Assembly: GCA_903813345.2 (NCBI GenBank)
Contig: CAIIXF020000010.1
Location: 19,729,181 to 19,793,180 of the forward strand
Reading direction: 5' to 3'
DNA from: Owenia fusiformis
Lineage: Eukaryota; Annelida; Polychaeta; Sabellida; Oweniidae
Length of the DNA: 64,000 nucleotides
Both the position numbers and the translations under genes were made by a program. Positions 47,689 through 61,135 of the stretch are shown piece by piece; the first letter of the stretch is position 1, and every line of letters starts with the position of its first letter. Under the pieces are notes generated by a model. That model saw nothing but the letters and a program-made list of their open reading frames with translations, was not told where the DNA came from and did no database searches.

Positions 47689-47694
47689 TTTATT
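47689..47694 (-). terminator. Probable polyadenylation signal of the zinc-finger gene
   Basis: AATAAA on the minus strand, 445 bp after the stop codon, followed 40-60 bases on by a GT-rich stretch (TGTGTGTTGCGGTTGTGTG, about 47645-47627), the usual downstream element. Another AATAAA at about 47783 lacks so clear a GT-rich partner. Confidence 0.5.
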
Positions 47695-47906
47695 ACACCT
47701 GTTGCATACTCATGTACATGTACTACCCAATCTCATTCAGGGTTATCATGCACAGTTGCATATGCATTCTTGAAATGATTCTATTTATTCTTTTGCTTCA
47801 AAGTACACAAAATCATACATGAAATGAAAGCGTGTACAGTGACCACATTACTATTCTAATCTGGGATTCCGTAGTTATCAATACATCTTCGTTGGAAATA
47901 TGCATA

Positions 47907-48058
47907 CAGTTAAACCTGTGAAGTGGAACATCTCTGTTAGAGGAATACTTTTCAGAGTCCCGAGACCAACTAACTTAATGTTAAATGAACCCCTTTAAGT
48001 GGAACATCTCCCAAATTTTACAGGTTCCAAAGGTGTTTCACTTAGACAGGTATTACTG
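47907..48058. mobile_element. 152-bp CAGT-ended MITE in the 3'UTR of the zinc-finger gene
   Basis: TA then CAGTTAAACCTGTGAAGTGG on the left; on the right, inverted, TA then CAGTAATACCTGTCTAAGTG. Same family as 43826-43995 and 1256-1430, and similar in ends to 10486-10988. It starts 81 bp past the stop codon, so it would be transcribed as part of the 3'UTR. Confidence 0.7.
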
Positions 48059-48138
48059 TATAAGGCAAAGAGGATTACTTGGGATCTTGGGGATTCCCTA
48101 GTTATGGATGGGTATTCCTATAACTTTGTTGAGCATTT

Positions 48139-51100
48139 CTAAGATATTGTTGGAGTTTCCTCTGAAATTATAGGAGATTTCTCAGAAATTGTTGGTGATG
48201 CCACAACTGTGGTTGCTGATTCTTTAGATGACACAAGACAATCTGTAGACGTTGATGGGATTGGGGTTATTTCTGTTAAAGGGGGAGAATCTGTTTTTGG
48301 AATTTTTGGAGCCATTTCAGTTGGCGTCTTACCATTTCCTACAACTAGGTCAATAGCGGCTAACATAGCAGCCTCTTTAGCTTCCAACTGCCTCTTATTC
48401 TCTTCTTCTTTCTCCTTCTTATTTATATCACTTGCAATACTCCTCTTTGATCTAATAAATGCCATTCCATGACTCCGCATGTGATTCTTCAAGGCTGTCT
48501 CAGTTTCATATTCACGATAGCATACAGTACATTCAAGTATATTTGGGTCTTTTTGCTCTGTCTCTGTTTTGTCTGTCTTTTCTTGTTTACGCTTTTTCAC
48601 AACTGGTGCATTCATTGTTTTGTATATATCATTGTATATATCTCCATTGGCAACAATTTCTTTCTCTTCATCTAAGTTCATTCCAGATTCTTTATAATAT
48701 CCTTGGAAATCCCGTACTTTGTGTACAATGAATAGATGTCTCTTCAGGGAGGGTTCTATAACGAAACACATGCCACACTCCAGGCATTGTATTGACTCAT
48801 CTTCAGTTTTGTGTTTGGGGATGTGTTCATGGAAGGACACTTTACTATCAGCAGTGAAGTCACACTTACAACAGCTGTATCTTGTGTCACTGATCGTTCT
48901 TAGTCTTTTAACGCTCGGCTCTTCTTTACTTGGACTTTCACTCTTATCTGGGTGGTTATCTTCAGTGTCATCAACTTTACGTTTTTCACCTTTATCTTCT
49001 TCAGTATTGAGTGATGTATCTCCATCTTTTGCATCTTCGGGGATGCGGGACCAGTCAATTTGAGACTGATGTAACTTGTGATCTTTTACCAAATGTTTTT
49101 CTAACAGAGCACGAGTTTCAAACGATGAGTTTTTTCCAAGTTTTTCCCTGCATACCCAACATGCATAGAAATTTTTTCGACCCTCGTGCACAACTTGTAT
49201 ATGCCGCTGAAGACTATATTCCTTCTCATACACCATCCCACATAAATGGCAGGAAAACTGCTGCACGATACCATGTTCACGCTTCATGTGGCGCTGGAGA
49301 TCACGCTTTCGCTTGAATGGGGTATCACACTCTTCACACTTATGCTTGGGAGGTCTGGGGAGTGGCACTTTCAGAACTATTTTTATTGGTGAGCGAGATT
49401 CTCCATCCTTGTCATCCTCCTTAACAGGTTCTTTACTTGGGGAAGGTTGGGGAAATATAGGTTGAGATTTCGGAGATGTTTCGGTGTTTACAAAGGTCAG
49501 TTTAGATTTTGCCTTCTCAGCCATACGTAGATTCTTCGGAACTTTGTTTGGTCTCAGCATTGTAGCCATCTTAAGGAAATTATTTATCTTTGAGCATGTT
49601 GCAACATGGGTAGCCAGACCCTCTTGTGTTTTAAATATGTTTTTGTTACAGCTGAGACAGACATATTTGGCCTCCTGTTGGTGACCTATGACGTGATAGT
49701 AGAAATTCTTAGTACTATAGAAATCAGAGGAGCACACAATACAGCTAATAGTGGGATGTTTCTCTGTTGCATGTTCTTTAAGGGTAATCTTGGTCAAATC
49801 AATGATCTCCTCACAAAATGGGCAAATATCTGTGTTGAGATTTTTGGGATCTTTCTTTGATAATGGAATGAAAGTGCATTTTAGTTTATGGGCAATCATT
49901 GCAGATTCGGTAGTAAAGCGTGTTTTGCAGTCGCAAATATATTGAGCCCCTCCACCTTTATGGGTCGTTTGATAGTGGTCACGCAGATCTTGTTTCTGGG
50001 GGAACCATTTGGTGCAGTCTGGGCAGCGGAACATAATACTGGTGATGAGGAATACTTGCTTGCGATGGGCTACATTCAATACATGTACAAACAGTTGTTT
50101 CTGGTCATGGAATACAGTATCACAAAATGGACATTTGAAGATATACTTGAGGAATGCTTTTTCTTTGTCCTCGTGTGTTTGTTGATGTGCTGTGAAGCTT
50201 GCTACAGTCTTGAAAGCCATTGGGCATCCAGTGCATTTGTAGTAGCACTCTGCATGCTTGTTTAAGAGATGTCCCTTCATGGGTTGAATATCAAAGCATT
50301 TCAGTTTGCAATCATCAAAGGGACAGATGAACTGGAACCTCCTGGCATAGTGAAAGCAGGAATAAGTGGCATGGTTTTGCATGGTGTGGGTAGGAACAGA
50401 TATACCACACTCGGGACAGTAAAGGATCTTATCATGAAGAGGCTTGTGAAAGTGTTTATGGGCTTTGAGAGCACATTCAGTGGGCATGAATCGTGCACAT
50501 GTTGAACACTGAAGATCGAAGTTGATCTTCCCTGATATTTCAGACCCCATGTGTTTGGCTAGTTCCTCACTGGAATTACATGGATGCTTGCAGATTCCAC
50601 ATTTAATCTCAGACTTATCATCTGTAGCATCATCAACAGTGATGTCATCATCTTTAGAGTCTTCTTTAACCTGTTCTTTCTCAATAGTTTGAATCTGGAT
50701 TTCTGTAGATGTTCGTCGAGGTTCAAGCATAGGCAACTTCTGTATGTTCTTAACCTTATCAGTGGCTCCTTTCTCAGCTTGTTCTGGGCTCGAGTCAGTC
50801 TTATCTTCAATCAATTTTGGTTTTACAGCATTGTGTGCAGCTATTTCATCAAGTGTTTGTTGAGACTTTGGTAGGAGTTGCTTACTGAGGGGGTTGATGA
50901 TTGCATTCCTCAAGACCTCCTTACATTGGTGATGGGACACTGCCATCAGTGTCATTGGAATAGTCCCATTGAAGTGACTTTTCAGATGTGCGAGAAACAT
51001 GCACTTGTTGTAAAACACAAATGCCTTGGTTTTACCAGTTTTGGCCTGAGGGGGACAATGGGGGCAATTGAAGGAGATCTGAAGACTCTTGCGCTGGATG

Positions 51101-54100
51101 TGTTGAAAGAGACTTGACTGGAAAACAAAGATATCTTGGCAGCCTTGACATTTATATCCACCAGGGGGCATCATGATGTTGTACTTTTCTGGGGGTTTAT
51201 TGTATACACATTCAGAGAAAGATTCAGACATGCCTAACTCCTTCATAAACTCATAGATGTCCTTGTTATTCATAAAGCAGGATTTCTCAAAGGGGAATAG
51301 AATTCTGCTATGAGGCTGTGCATTACTAGGAGGCCTAGGTGGGACATTTTGTGTATACAATGCACGATTAACAATGACTGGACGTTGTGTGGGGTTTACA
51401 TTTTTCATTACAGGGAAGCGTGACATGTGAAATCTCTGTGGTCCAGAATATCTGGTCTGCATGAAGTTGCTCTGTAATAGAGAATTACCAGGTTGCCTAG
51501 TATTGGAGAGTCTGGGTCTCGGAGGACATTGGGGTCTTTGCTTACTGGCTAGAGGCCGATGGTGAGATTGAGGAATATTTAAAACAGATGGATGACCTTG
51601 TACAACTTGGGTGGGAGCTTGAGGGGTGTTTAGTATAATTGGAGAACTACTAGTTGAGTTTGACTTAGAATGAATAAGCTGCTTTACATAATTATCATGA
51701 TTTTCATACCCTGTATCTATTGGCTCAGATTTAATTCGGCCAATATTATCAAATATGTCCCATGTGTCTTTTATACTAACTGAATCATTGTCTTTTGTGT
51801 TATTTTCAGCTTCTGTTGCCTTGAAACTTGGTTTTCTCTTTGGTTGTGTTTTTTCCTTTGGCTTGGTGAGAGAGTCTGATTCATCTGGTGCAAGCGATGA
51901 GCTAGAACCACTACATATGCTAGTTACACTAGGTACCCTTTCAGCCATACTGGGACTAACACTGACTGTAACTAGTTTATCTCTTGGTTTATTACCTTCT
52001 GTGTTATTTTTGTCAGTAGGGGTGTTGGGAGAGCTACCTCCTGTTTGAGCATTGTCACTGGCAGTGCTCAGTTTATCTGTTGGTTCATCACTTTGATTAT
52101 TAATGTTATCAGTAGTATTATCTGCACTATGGTCAGTTGAAGTTGTAGTGTTTGTATCAGAAGATATGGCAACTGTCTGTTCCGCACCTTCACTTCTGGT
52201 TATTTCAAGATCAGTATCAATACTTTTTGCCGATTCTTTCATATTAGTAGATATGGTGCTTGTATGTTCTTTGACTTCATTGTTTGTTCCCATATCATTT
52301 TTGGTCTTATGACTTGTGCTTTCAGTGGATTTAACATTGTTTAAATCAGTCTGCATAGGTTTACCAAAGTCATCATTCACTGTATTCACATGTTTATTAG
52401 TGTCACCACTGTCATCCACATTGGATACAATACTACCATTTATTCTATGGGCAGGGTCAACAGAAGCCTCATCATTGGCAAGTTCATTCTTATCTTCCAA
52501 AGCGACAGCATTTTCAGTGTCTGTACTTTCAATGTCAGCATCCACTTTATTAATGGTCTTCTTTATAAAAGACGCAAAACTGTTCATCTTTGTGCCTCTA
52601 GTTTGACCCTTTAATGAGGATGTGTCATGACAGAATAATTTTCTCACTTTTGCTATGTCAACAGCTACAACAGGGCCCACACTTGCTGTCTTTCTTTCAT
52701 ACTGGTGGCTAGCAGATGTATGTGGATGAACATCTAAGCTATGTCTACGCTTTACTGCTCTTTTCATTAGAGATGTAGGAACTGAAAATAAACAAGAGAA
52801 TTATAAGTTTTAATGTAAGGTTTGATTATTCACAGAGCAGGACATTGGATACTTAAAGGGGCTCTCATTGAAAAGAACATCTGAAAATATATGTAATGTG
52901 ATCTATGATTGAACAATTATTTTTAAAGTGGCATTAAAGACAAGAAATGTAAATTGTAGACTGTATTTAAATACATGTAAACACTGTCCTTTATAAACTC
53001 ATGGGCTTGTGTAATATCACTTGTAAAAGATACATAGGTATTCGCACACATTTCATGCTGCATATTTCTCATGATTTTGGGAAGCTATGTCTGTCGTACG
53101 GTTGCCTTAGATCAAAAGTGACTGAGGCTTTAGTCATCTGGTATATAAATAGATTATTCACTGCTCCATGAAATTTTCATAGAAATTTATTGTGTTCAGT
53201 GTAAACTATTGTTAATGTAAACAAAGGTTTCAACCTATATAAATGCATTTATCAATGTTTAAACATATGACCTAATCCTAGTAATATTGGGAATGGTAAG
53301 CTTAAAAGTGAGTAAGAAAACAAATATTTCATTCTATTTTCAGTGAATAATTTCACAATATGGAATTTCACTAAAACTTTTAGACTTTGTGGAATCACAT
53401 GTGTTGAATGTGAAAAATGCACTAAAATTTTGACTATAAACGATGAAATGTATGTGTACGGAATATCCTCTAAAAAGATACAAACTTCTTCCTATCGTCT
53501 TCTTGGTCGTGCAGTTCGAGACAACATATGTGGCAAACCAAATGTTATATTAGTTAATATGTACCAGGTAGATATCAATATTAATATACAGTGTAGGTTA
53601 TATTTGAATTATAAATAGTCAATTCATATCATGGAAGCAGATGGAAAAATTACATACATTTACATTATAGAAGTAGCAATTTAGGTCATTGTAATTAGCT
53701 GGAGGCAATAACAATTTAAGTCTGGAGTTTTATTGAGTGGCATATTGAATGTTAAATGTTAAAAACATGTGAAAAAGAGTTGGTAGAATTTGCCTATTGT
53801 TGTTTTGATAATGAATTTAATCAAACTGGAGTTGATTTGTTTCAAAATTGTGAAATGATGAGTGGTATGCCATGCTAGGCCTATGAAATAAGCTATCCTA
53901 TGGAATAGTTGGGGAAAATACAACATCTTAAAAAATATATTGATAATAGTCTTTTACAAAGAAGTTTTAAATCATTATTAAAGCTACTATAAACATTTTA
54001 CATGATGTGTTTGCAGTCCTAAGTAGAATGGCAGCTACTAGATCAATAATATAAACCTATGTTCAAACATATTCTTTGTCTCTCTGTGTATAATCAATAA

Positions 54101-54948
54101 TAAAATATTATATCAGAATTGGACTCAATATATTATAAGGCCTCAATATGGTGCTGGTACAAAACAAGGTATGAATCATGAAATCTTATAAGAGGCGACA
54201 GTAGAGTTTGATAAATTGAAGGCTTTTGGGGACGACTGGCATGTTCCAGTGATATTCCATTCTAATTATTCACGTTGATGAGGATGCATTCTCAGTGTTT
54301 TCCTGCCTAAGATAATGAGCACATTGGAGGGTCACTCGGAAGGAGACAATGTTTGAAGAAAAATGTTCATTCAGACATATTTTTTGAAAGTGTGAAAATA
54401 TGATAATGTTATTTCCTCTTAAACACAAAGTTGCCTTATCAATTCAAATGCCTCACACATTTTTGAATTTTAGCAAATGCATATGCACAATAAAAACATT
54501 TTTTCAGACCCTACATTAGGATCAGAGTTCTCACAATGACTGAGGTTAATAATGAAGACAGGATCAGAAACAAATCTACGTATTTTTGAGTATTTGTTGA
54601 TCCAAATCGAAATTTGTTATATTTACTATTAAAGGTAGAGCAAATTTCAAGTTGCTAAGAGTCGGAGCAATTTAGAGTCTAAAAGCCTAATGAGCACATA
54701 TGGACAGAGTGCCTCTTTAAACATTATTTTATCACCTGAATATTACCTAATGTGGATCCACATTCATTGGCACCTGGTATATCGGGTGATGCTGTAGTAC
54801 TAGCAGTTGCACCAGATACTGGATCTTTCACGTTAACGCCATCTTTACAAATCAACCCAACTGAGGGCTGGGCATTCTGGGAAGCATGCTTCATGTCAAA
54901 GGCGGCAAGAAATGACTGGAAAGCCGAGCGTTCTTTTTGTTCACTCAT
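48139..54948 (-). CDS. ZNF532/592/687-like: ZNF532/ZNF592/ZNF687-like multi-C2H2 zinc-finger protein
   Basis: Predicted 1614-residue nuclear protein from two coding exons: 54948-54747 and 52781-48139. The donor TTAG/GTAATATT joins acceptor TTTTCAG/TTCCTAC in phase 1. An acceptor at 54959 just before the ATG implies an upstream non-coding exon. Family evidence: the N-terminal FQSFLAAFD motif (residues 10-18) matches the vertebrate trio's start. About 19 C2H2-like fingers follow in the family's order: degenerate ones near 612-670, a block at 795-1130, three at 1216-1302, two at 1371-1421, and a last one at 1485-1505 followed by GMAFIRSKR, as in vertebrates. The disordered Ser/Thr-rich middle carries an IKSEP SUMO-type site (about 417). 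Known of the family: the vertebrate proteins act with ZMYND8 in a chromatin complex. Inference: this is the single invertebrate counterpart. It is longer than the vertebrate forms (about 1240-1300), partly from a 100-residue Lys/Glu then Ser/Pro-rich tail. Confidence 0.93.
52782..54746 (-). other. Intron between the two coding exons of the zinc-finger gene
   Basis: 1965-bp GT-AG intron. It contains no supported gene. A 91-codon plus-strand ORF (53343-53618) with a CxxC-like stretch is considered chance. Confidence 0.8.
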
Positions 54949-54959
54949 CTTAGTGGATC

Positions 54960-57900
54960 TGAAAGCAAAAACCAAATAAATATAACCCGACTTTTACATT
55001 CAGTTAAAGTTTTTTCAATTTTCCTCATAAAGCAGGTTGAGCCTGATGGTAATGCTTCTAATTGGAAGAGGGAGGGGGATGTGAGATGGTAGAGTTTCAA
55101 AATTCAAACAATCCATAAATGTCTTCCAACTATCTGCAAAAAATTGATTATGAAGAGCTATATCCATGGACCTCTATCGAATAGATATCTTTATGATATG
55201 CTGGGCTAGAAAATCACAGCTGTCTGGCTAAGCCAATAGCAACTAATTTTTGCTCCTGGCAATGGACCTGGAAAAACTGGTTCCCTATCAAGCAATGGAC
55301 CAAATGTTAATATGTTAAATTACGGCAATCATGTTTTTAACCTTGTCATGAACCCTGATGATATGATGTTAATCATATCGTAATTGTTGCGCAGATGACC
55401 TGGTCATAAAGAAGCTGAAATAATACGAAACATATTTTTAGTATAACTAAAGCCTTGGATCAATTCCTTGCCCCTCCTCATTGCATCTAAAAATTGAAGT
55501 CGGTGATAGTTGGTGATGGAGACAAGAAACTCAATGCAAGACTATAGACTGATATAATTCACTTTCCCATGGACATATTTCTGATAAAATATTGATTAAG
55601 ATAGACTGATAGAGAGTTACACATAAAGGTCACTGGTTAGTCAATATATTGTACATACTGTACAGTATAAGTACACACATTGCAAATGTAAATATACTTG
55701 TATATAAATATAAATGTGATTATATAAAACTGATGGGATTATTCATCTACATGTATATACAGTACAAACATTCTTATTCCTAGACATAGTACATGACTAC
55801 ATGCAGTTGGATTGAATAAAGCCCTTAAAATAAACTTTTTACTATAAAAGGGGATCACATTACTGCATTATTTGATGAAATATACGATGTGATGGTAAAC
55901 AGACTGGCTAGTTGGTTTAGGTGATATGATTCCACGTTAAGATCCTAAGAAACTACTTGAACTATATCCCGAACTATATCTCCATAAGGAGAAGCCCCTC
56001 AGCTTCATGCCACCTAGCTATAGCCTCTATCCCTTCATTTTCATTATAGACATACTTTCTCATTTAACAGACTGTTTTGTTAATAAGGAAATGTTAGTTT
56101 TCTCAAGTGCAAATAGTTCATTGAGAATAGAGGTGACCTCACCCCAGATGTGAAAAATAACAAAATATAATAAAAATATGATCGTGCATTTACATTATGC
56201 ATATCAATATATGCAAATGTTGTTTTTTAATAAAATTATGACGATCTTGTATCAGCAGAAAAATTTGTCCAGTAATTTTATGCATAACTGTAATTGAAAC
56301 AATTTCTATGATAGCATAGTATTGTGCCTCACGGCATCGATAACATATTCCCCAAGCTGGACTTATACACTGGCTATACTACTAAACCTGGCAGCTTGAC
56401 TGCGGTCATTCAGTATTCTGAATCAATCTCTACACCTGCCATTTGCTGAGCCCATACTGCATATATACTTCCACATTCCAATATGGCATCCATCTTGTTT
56501 TAAAACCCCTATAGGATGTTGTCAAAAACTGTATTTGCATATATATGCATATGAGTGCATTTCTAACACATATAACCCAAAAGGTAGATTGTCATACAGT
56601 TTACGGCAACTATACTACAATAATACTGCCTGTGAATCTTTGGGGCCTCATTCACTGGGACTTTGTACCTATAAAATAATAGTGAAAAAGGGAATGTTAA
56701 AGTGACATAGACAGTATAACCTGCAAAGCTGAAATGGAATTCAATGCATTGCATTCTATGCCAACATGGCAAGTCTGAAGTTATCCAGCCCAGCCTCTGC
56801 TTTTTACAGTCTTCCACATAGCTTATCTTCAACTTGTAAAAAGATAATTTCTTGCTAAGAAGCTTATGATACTACAGAGACAAAACATCCATCTTGAATT
56901 CTCGAGATGATCTATGATAATCCACATTCATGGAATTTGCAAACTTCCGATATATATCCCCATCCTCAATTTCCAAGATACTTTCATGCCATACCTTCAA
57001 TGACACAATAATCCAATGTACAAGGACAATAAAAGCATAAATATAATACTGAAGAGTGAAGATATATACACATACTAATATGTTATTATCTTGTTTATAT
57101 CCAATCCAATTCAATATGAGACTCAGCAGTGTTTCCAATTACCTCCAGTCCTCCATTTTATATATGTTCAATATATGCAGCCATTGTATACTTTATCCAG
57201 CATAGAACCTATTCACCACTTCACGTTCAATACATACACTGCAGCAATATGATAACAACCAACCCGGCCTCTCTGATTTACAATAGTGAACCCCATGCAT
57301 CTGTATATAGGCTGAGTAATAGGTGCACTGATTATGACCTTAAAGTGGAGTGTTTATATAGGCTTTGCCATGGGTTTATTTTACTGCTAAGTTTTAGCTG
57401 TTTAACCTGTTAGGGCTTGACTTTTCAGCAAAGTAGCCTTTTTATTTTCCTATATCCTAGTTGGTTGAAATCCTGAGCAAATAGAAACTCAGAGTATTAA
57501 TCCAATTTGAATTGTTAGCCAGATCATTCAGAAGTTTTATTGAAAAATACTCAATCTGAGATCTTGATCTTAATATTTTGCACATGGCCCCAAATAATGA
57601 ACTCATACAAACAACATCATGATATCTCAGAAAGGAACAGGTTATAGACTACAGATTTAGCCACCTGGATACCTGAAAATAACATATTAATTTGGTCCTT
57701 TTTAGCTAGATGTTGCGTTCATGTACCAAGTACATATGAGAATAAAGATTGAAAAAGATAGAGTTATATATGCCTGATAGTTAACGTTTTATGTTATTCT
57801 TATTTTTTGATTAGCATCTGTTTAATCCCAAGAATAAGATATATACATGTAGTTTACAATACTTGAAATGATGTTTTCATGACGGATATTTAATTGAAAA

Positions 57901-58560
57901 ACGCATGTACTCATAAGTAGAGCAATTGCAGGGTTTGTTTACCGAACAGCCTCAATTATTTGCTCAAAGACACATATTTTCACTATATTGTAACATAAGA
58001 CGAGCAACTCCTGAATCCATTTCATCTACGTAGGACCAGCTTAATTAATTTTAACAAAAAAAAATATTTGTAAAATCAAAATACACTGATTACAAATTGG
58101 TAAACAATCGATTGTATGCATATTTGTTAAGCAAAAATAATGTATTTAAATTCAATCTCAATGAAATATCAATCCTTGGCAAAATGGCCTCATTCCTTTA
58201 TCAGTATAGGGTGTAAATATCACATACAGTGACTCAATCAGTATATATATATATGTAAAATGGTGACACAAATGATCACAGCAGTTACATGTATTTTGAT
58301 TCTCTGTTGATGGTGATTGGTAAGGTCAAATTACAATGTCATTAAATTGCTCATTAGCTCATACGGCTAATGTGACAGCTACTTTACATGCAGCGGAAAT
58401 GACAGCAAAATAATTTTTGAATTATCTACTTTGGTGATATGGTTAAAGTGCTAATTCGGTAATTTCTGTTTATTTTTTCACACTACAATAGATTAAACAG
58501 ATATTGGTAAGTAAAAATAGTATTCCAACAGACTCTCAACTCATTCCGTTTGTTCATTAG
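54960..58560. other. Probable first intron / upstream region of the zinc-finger gene
   Basis: No supported coding sequence. The acceptor TTTTTGCTTTCAG ending at 54959 requires an upstream, presumably non-coding exon, which I could not place. Several 60-95-codon ORFs lack recognisable features. Confidence 0.4.
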
Positions 58561-58573
58561 TGGCAAAATCAGA

Positions 58574-58690
58574 TTTCCCGGGAAAAATCATGACGTCACG
58601 AACAGAACCGGTTATGTATTTTTAACGGCAATGCGTTATGCAACTAAAGTGCCAAGTTCAAATTGTTTATGTTATATTGTGTTCTGATTG
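58574..58690. promoter_or_regulatory. Promoter-like cluster: palindrome, CRE and inverted CCAAT
   Basis: TTTCCCGGGAAA (58574-58585, perfect palindrome, E2F/STAT-like), TGACGTCA (58591-58598, full CRE) and ATTGG (about 58688, inverted CCAAT) lie within 120 bp, with CpG content above the surroundings. It is 3.6 kb upstream of the first coding exon of the zinc-finger gene, so it may hold that gene's promoter. Inference only. Confidence 0.35.
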
Positions 58691-59214
58691 GCCAGAAAGG
58701 AGTAACGCTTATCGGAGGAAAAACGTGGCTCCAAAGTAGTCATCTCTGAATCAATTCCTCACTTCATTGAATGCAGTTGCAATCAATTACACGAACACTT
58801 TATAAGCACGTTCGGAGATTATGAACTCCAACAACATATTCAAAACCCGTTCTGTTTGTGATGTCATGATTGGCATTTGACATTGTGTTCTCGATTTTGA
58901 ACATCAAATTTCACATTTATAATAAAAATATTTACAAGAACAGTACCTGGTTTGAAATGATAGTGGTATTTACTTCATTTAGAACGTGTATAAACTGTAT
59001 TTTGACCCCATGAGCATCAGACACTTTAAAATGCATCAATATATAGAAGGGTTCAAATGTAAAAGAAAGTTTTTATCGAAAACAGAACTAGATTAGTTTC
59101 AACGTGACTACATCTATACACTGAAGGCACTCAATTTCAACTGGCTTTTGTCTCACAGTCTACAGAGCTACCAAGGCCTGTCAACTTGGGAACACCTAAC
59201 ATGAGTGACTTGCA

Positions 59215-59335
59215 AATGTTGAACACCTTTGTTCAAATTTTGGACACCTTGGTCCAAATCTGAATACCTTGGCCACATTTCGAGCACCTTGGTTTAAATT
59301 TATTGCATATAATCAAAGTTTGGACACCTCAAATT
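59215..59335. repeat. Degenerate 25-30-bp repeat (CACCTTGGT.CAAAT)
   Basis: ACACCTTTGTTCAAATTTTGG, ACACCTTGGTCCAAATCTG, TACCTTGGCCACATTTCG and GCACCTTGGTTTAAATTT follow one another. Old minisatellite, non-coding. Confidence 0.65.
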
Positions 59336-60439
59336 TTTCGCGCCATTGTGAGGGCAGATAGTATAACAGGTCAAAGGTCATTTTTCAAAATAATACAATC
59401 AAAGTCGTTCAATAAGAACTGTATAAAAATAAAATAAAGATTCCATGAAAAATACTATAATAGATATTGAAATTGATAATAAGTTGATCACGGTGTTGCC
59501 CTTTGCGTTCATCAATGAAGAATGACAAACGTCCAAAATCACAATATAAATGTATAAATAAGCTATTATGAAAGGGTCAGAACTGCTATCAAATCTACGA
59601 TAGAAAGCAGGCATGACGTCACTATTTTTGTATTAAGTATTTTGTATTTAAGTATTATAGAACACATATAACCTGGTACAATCGGTTTAGATACAAGGTT
59701 AATCCCTAAACCCATATGAGATATACACATTTCCCTCAGGATAAATCTTGTATCTAAAAGCTCCCAGTACAGTATATAACTTTTCAGGATATTATTGTTT
59801 GAGAGTGATAATCTCATGAGGCGCCATCCTCCAAATTCAGGGCTCCAGACAGAACAAGCAGGCTCCAGAAGAACAAGGTACGAGGCCTGTGTTCGGAGGA
59901 TGATAAGGTGCTAGCCTTTGAGGATGGCCCTTTATTACAATGTTAAGCATATCCTTAAATTTATCCAGTAAAACCCTATAAACTTCTTTCAAGGTCAAAC
60001 TACTCTCTGTATTTTACAACGAAACTTTGAATAATATTTTCATTCGATGTTTTGTAGCTTTTTGACAGAAATGATGGTTTAGATGTCAAAGCATTCATTT
60101 CCCACAACACTTAAAGACTTTTTTTCAAGTTAAATTATGAATGAAGTTGTTGAATATCTCTGAATTTACGGTTATCATAAATCATAAGTTTATTAAAAAG
60201 ATTCATAAAAATAAAGTACTATCGCCTAGATATGTCACAAGCATCAGTAAATTGAGGATAAATGTATGATTCTGAGTCACCAAAAATCAATGATAGCTGG
60301 ATTACACAGTTTCAGAACAGATCTCACATATAGCTTTAGCAACATATCAATAGCTTGAGACAAAATTTTAAATTTCTATAATGACAATAGACTAGATGCG
60401 AGTAGAAATAATCTTGATTTACGTCATTAAATAAGTCAA

Positions 60440-60740
60440 AATTCAGTCAAACTGATGTCATATTTGAAATCTATATGTGAAAGTACATCTAGAAATATGG
60501 TTTCGAAAATTGTTTATCAGCTTTGAAATTTTAATTTTTTTTGAAAATGTGACTTCTAGTTCAGGTTGATTCCCCATAGATCCCATGTTACAAAATCACA
60601 AAAAGTGAAATATCTTTTCTTGCATTAGACAGATAATATTTTCTTTTACTGGGCATATTTTAATTTACATAACAATTAGATACATAAGGCTTATATGAAA
60701 ATTGAACCACTAAAACAGATGTAATTCAAGTTAAAGGGAA
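60440..60740. repeat. Dispersed repeat, pair of 1690-1955
   Basis: See the copy at 1690-1955 for shared words. This copy has extra sequence (GGTTGATTCCCCATAGATCC) in the middle. Confidence 0.45.
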
Positions 60741-60820
60741 CTTTCTACTATACCTACCCTGCGCACAGAGTCTAGTTAAACTACACTCTGCCTAGTATAA
60801 ACCATATTACAGTTTAGTAG

Positions 60821-61025
60821 CCCCGCCCCCTCGACGGATACCGGTGACAGTTTTGGAAATAAATCACTTCTGACCTACGCGCTGACGTAATCAGCGAGCT
60901 TGAAGAAACATACGCTAAATGCTTGCTAATTAAATATGCGCATGTCATTGGCCGATTCCGGGCTCAAGGATGACGTCAGAAGGAATGACTATATATAGAA
61001 CGTCGGTCAAATTTGGCCGACGAAC
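60821..61025 (+). promoter_or_regulatory. Promoter-like cluster: GC box, palindromic bZIP site, CRE, CCAAT, TATA
   Basis: In plus-strand order: CCCCGCCCCC (60821-60830), CGCTGACGTAATCAGCG (60880-60896, Maf/bZIP-type palindrome), ATTGG (60947-60951), TGACGTCA (60971-60978) and TATATATAG (60990-60998), with a likely start near 61020-61030. The block is clearly more GC- and CpG-rich than its surroundings. The TATA decamer is itself palindromic, but the order favours rightward transcription. The transcript is unknown. Confidence 0.5.
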
Positions 61026-61135
61026 ACTGATTGGCGCGGTGAGTTCACAAGTTTATTTTAGTTTGAAAGAGTGAAGATGAAGCTCTCTTTTAAGAAGTGA
61101 AGTCAAACGAATGCAAAGGGTATACTATACCCGCC

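Noticed and set aside
53343-53618. 91-codon plus-strand ORF with CxxCxxC-like residues inside the zinc-finger gene intron
   Set aside because: Antisense to an intron, no recognisable family, no repeat of the cysteine pattern; considered chance.
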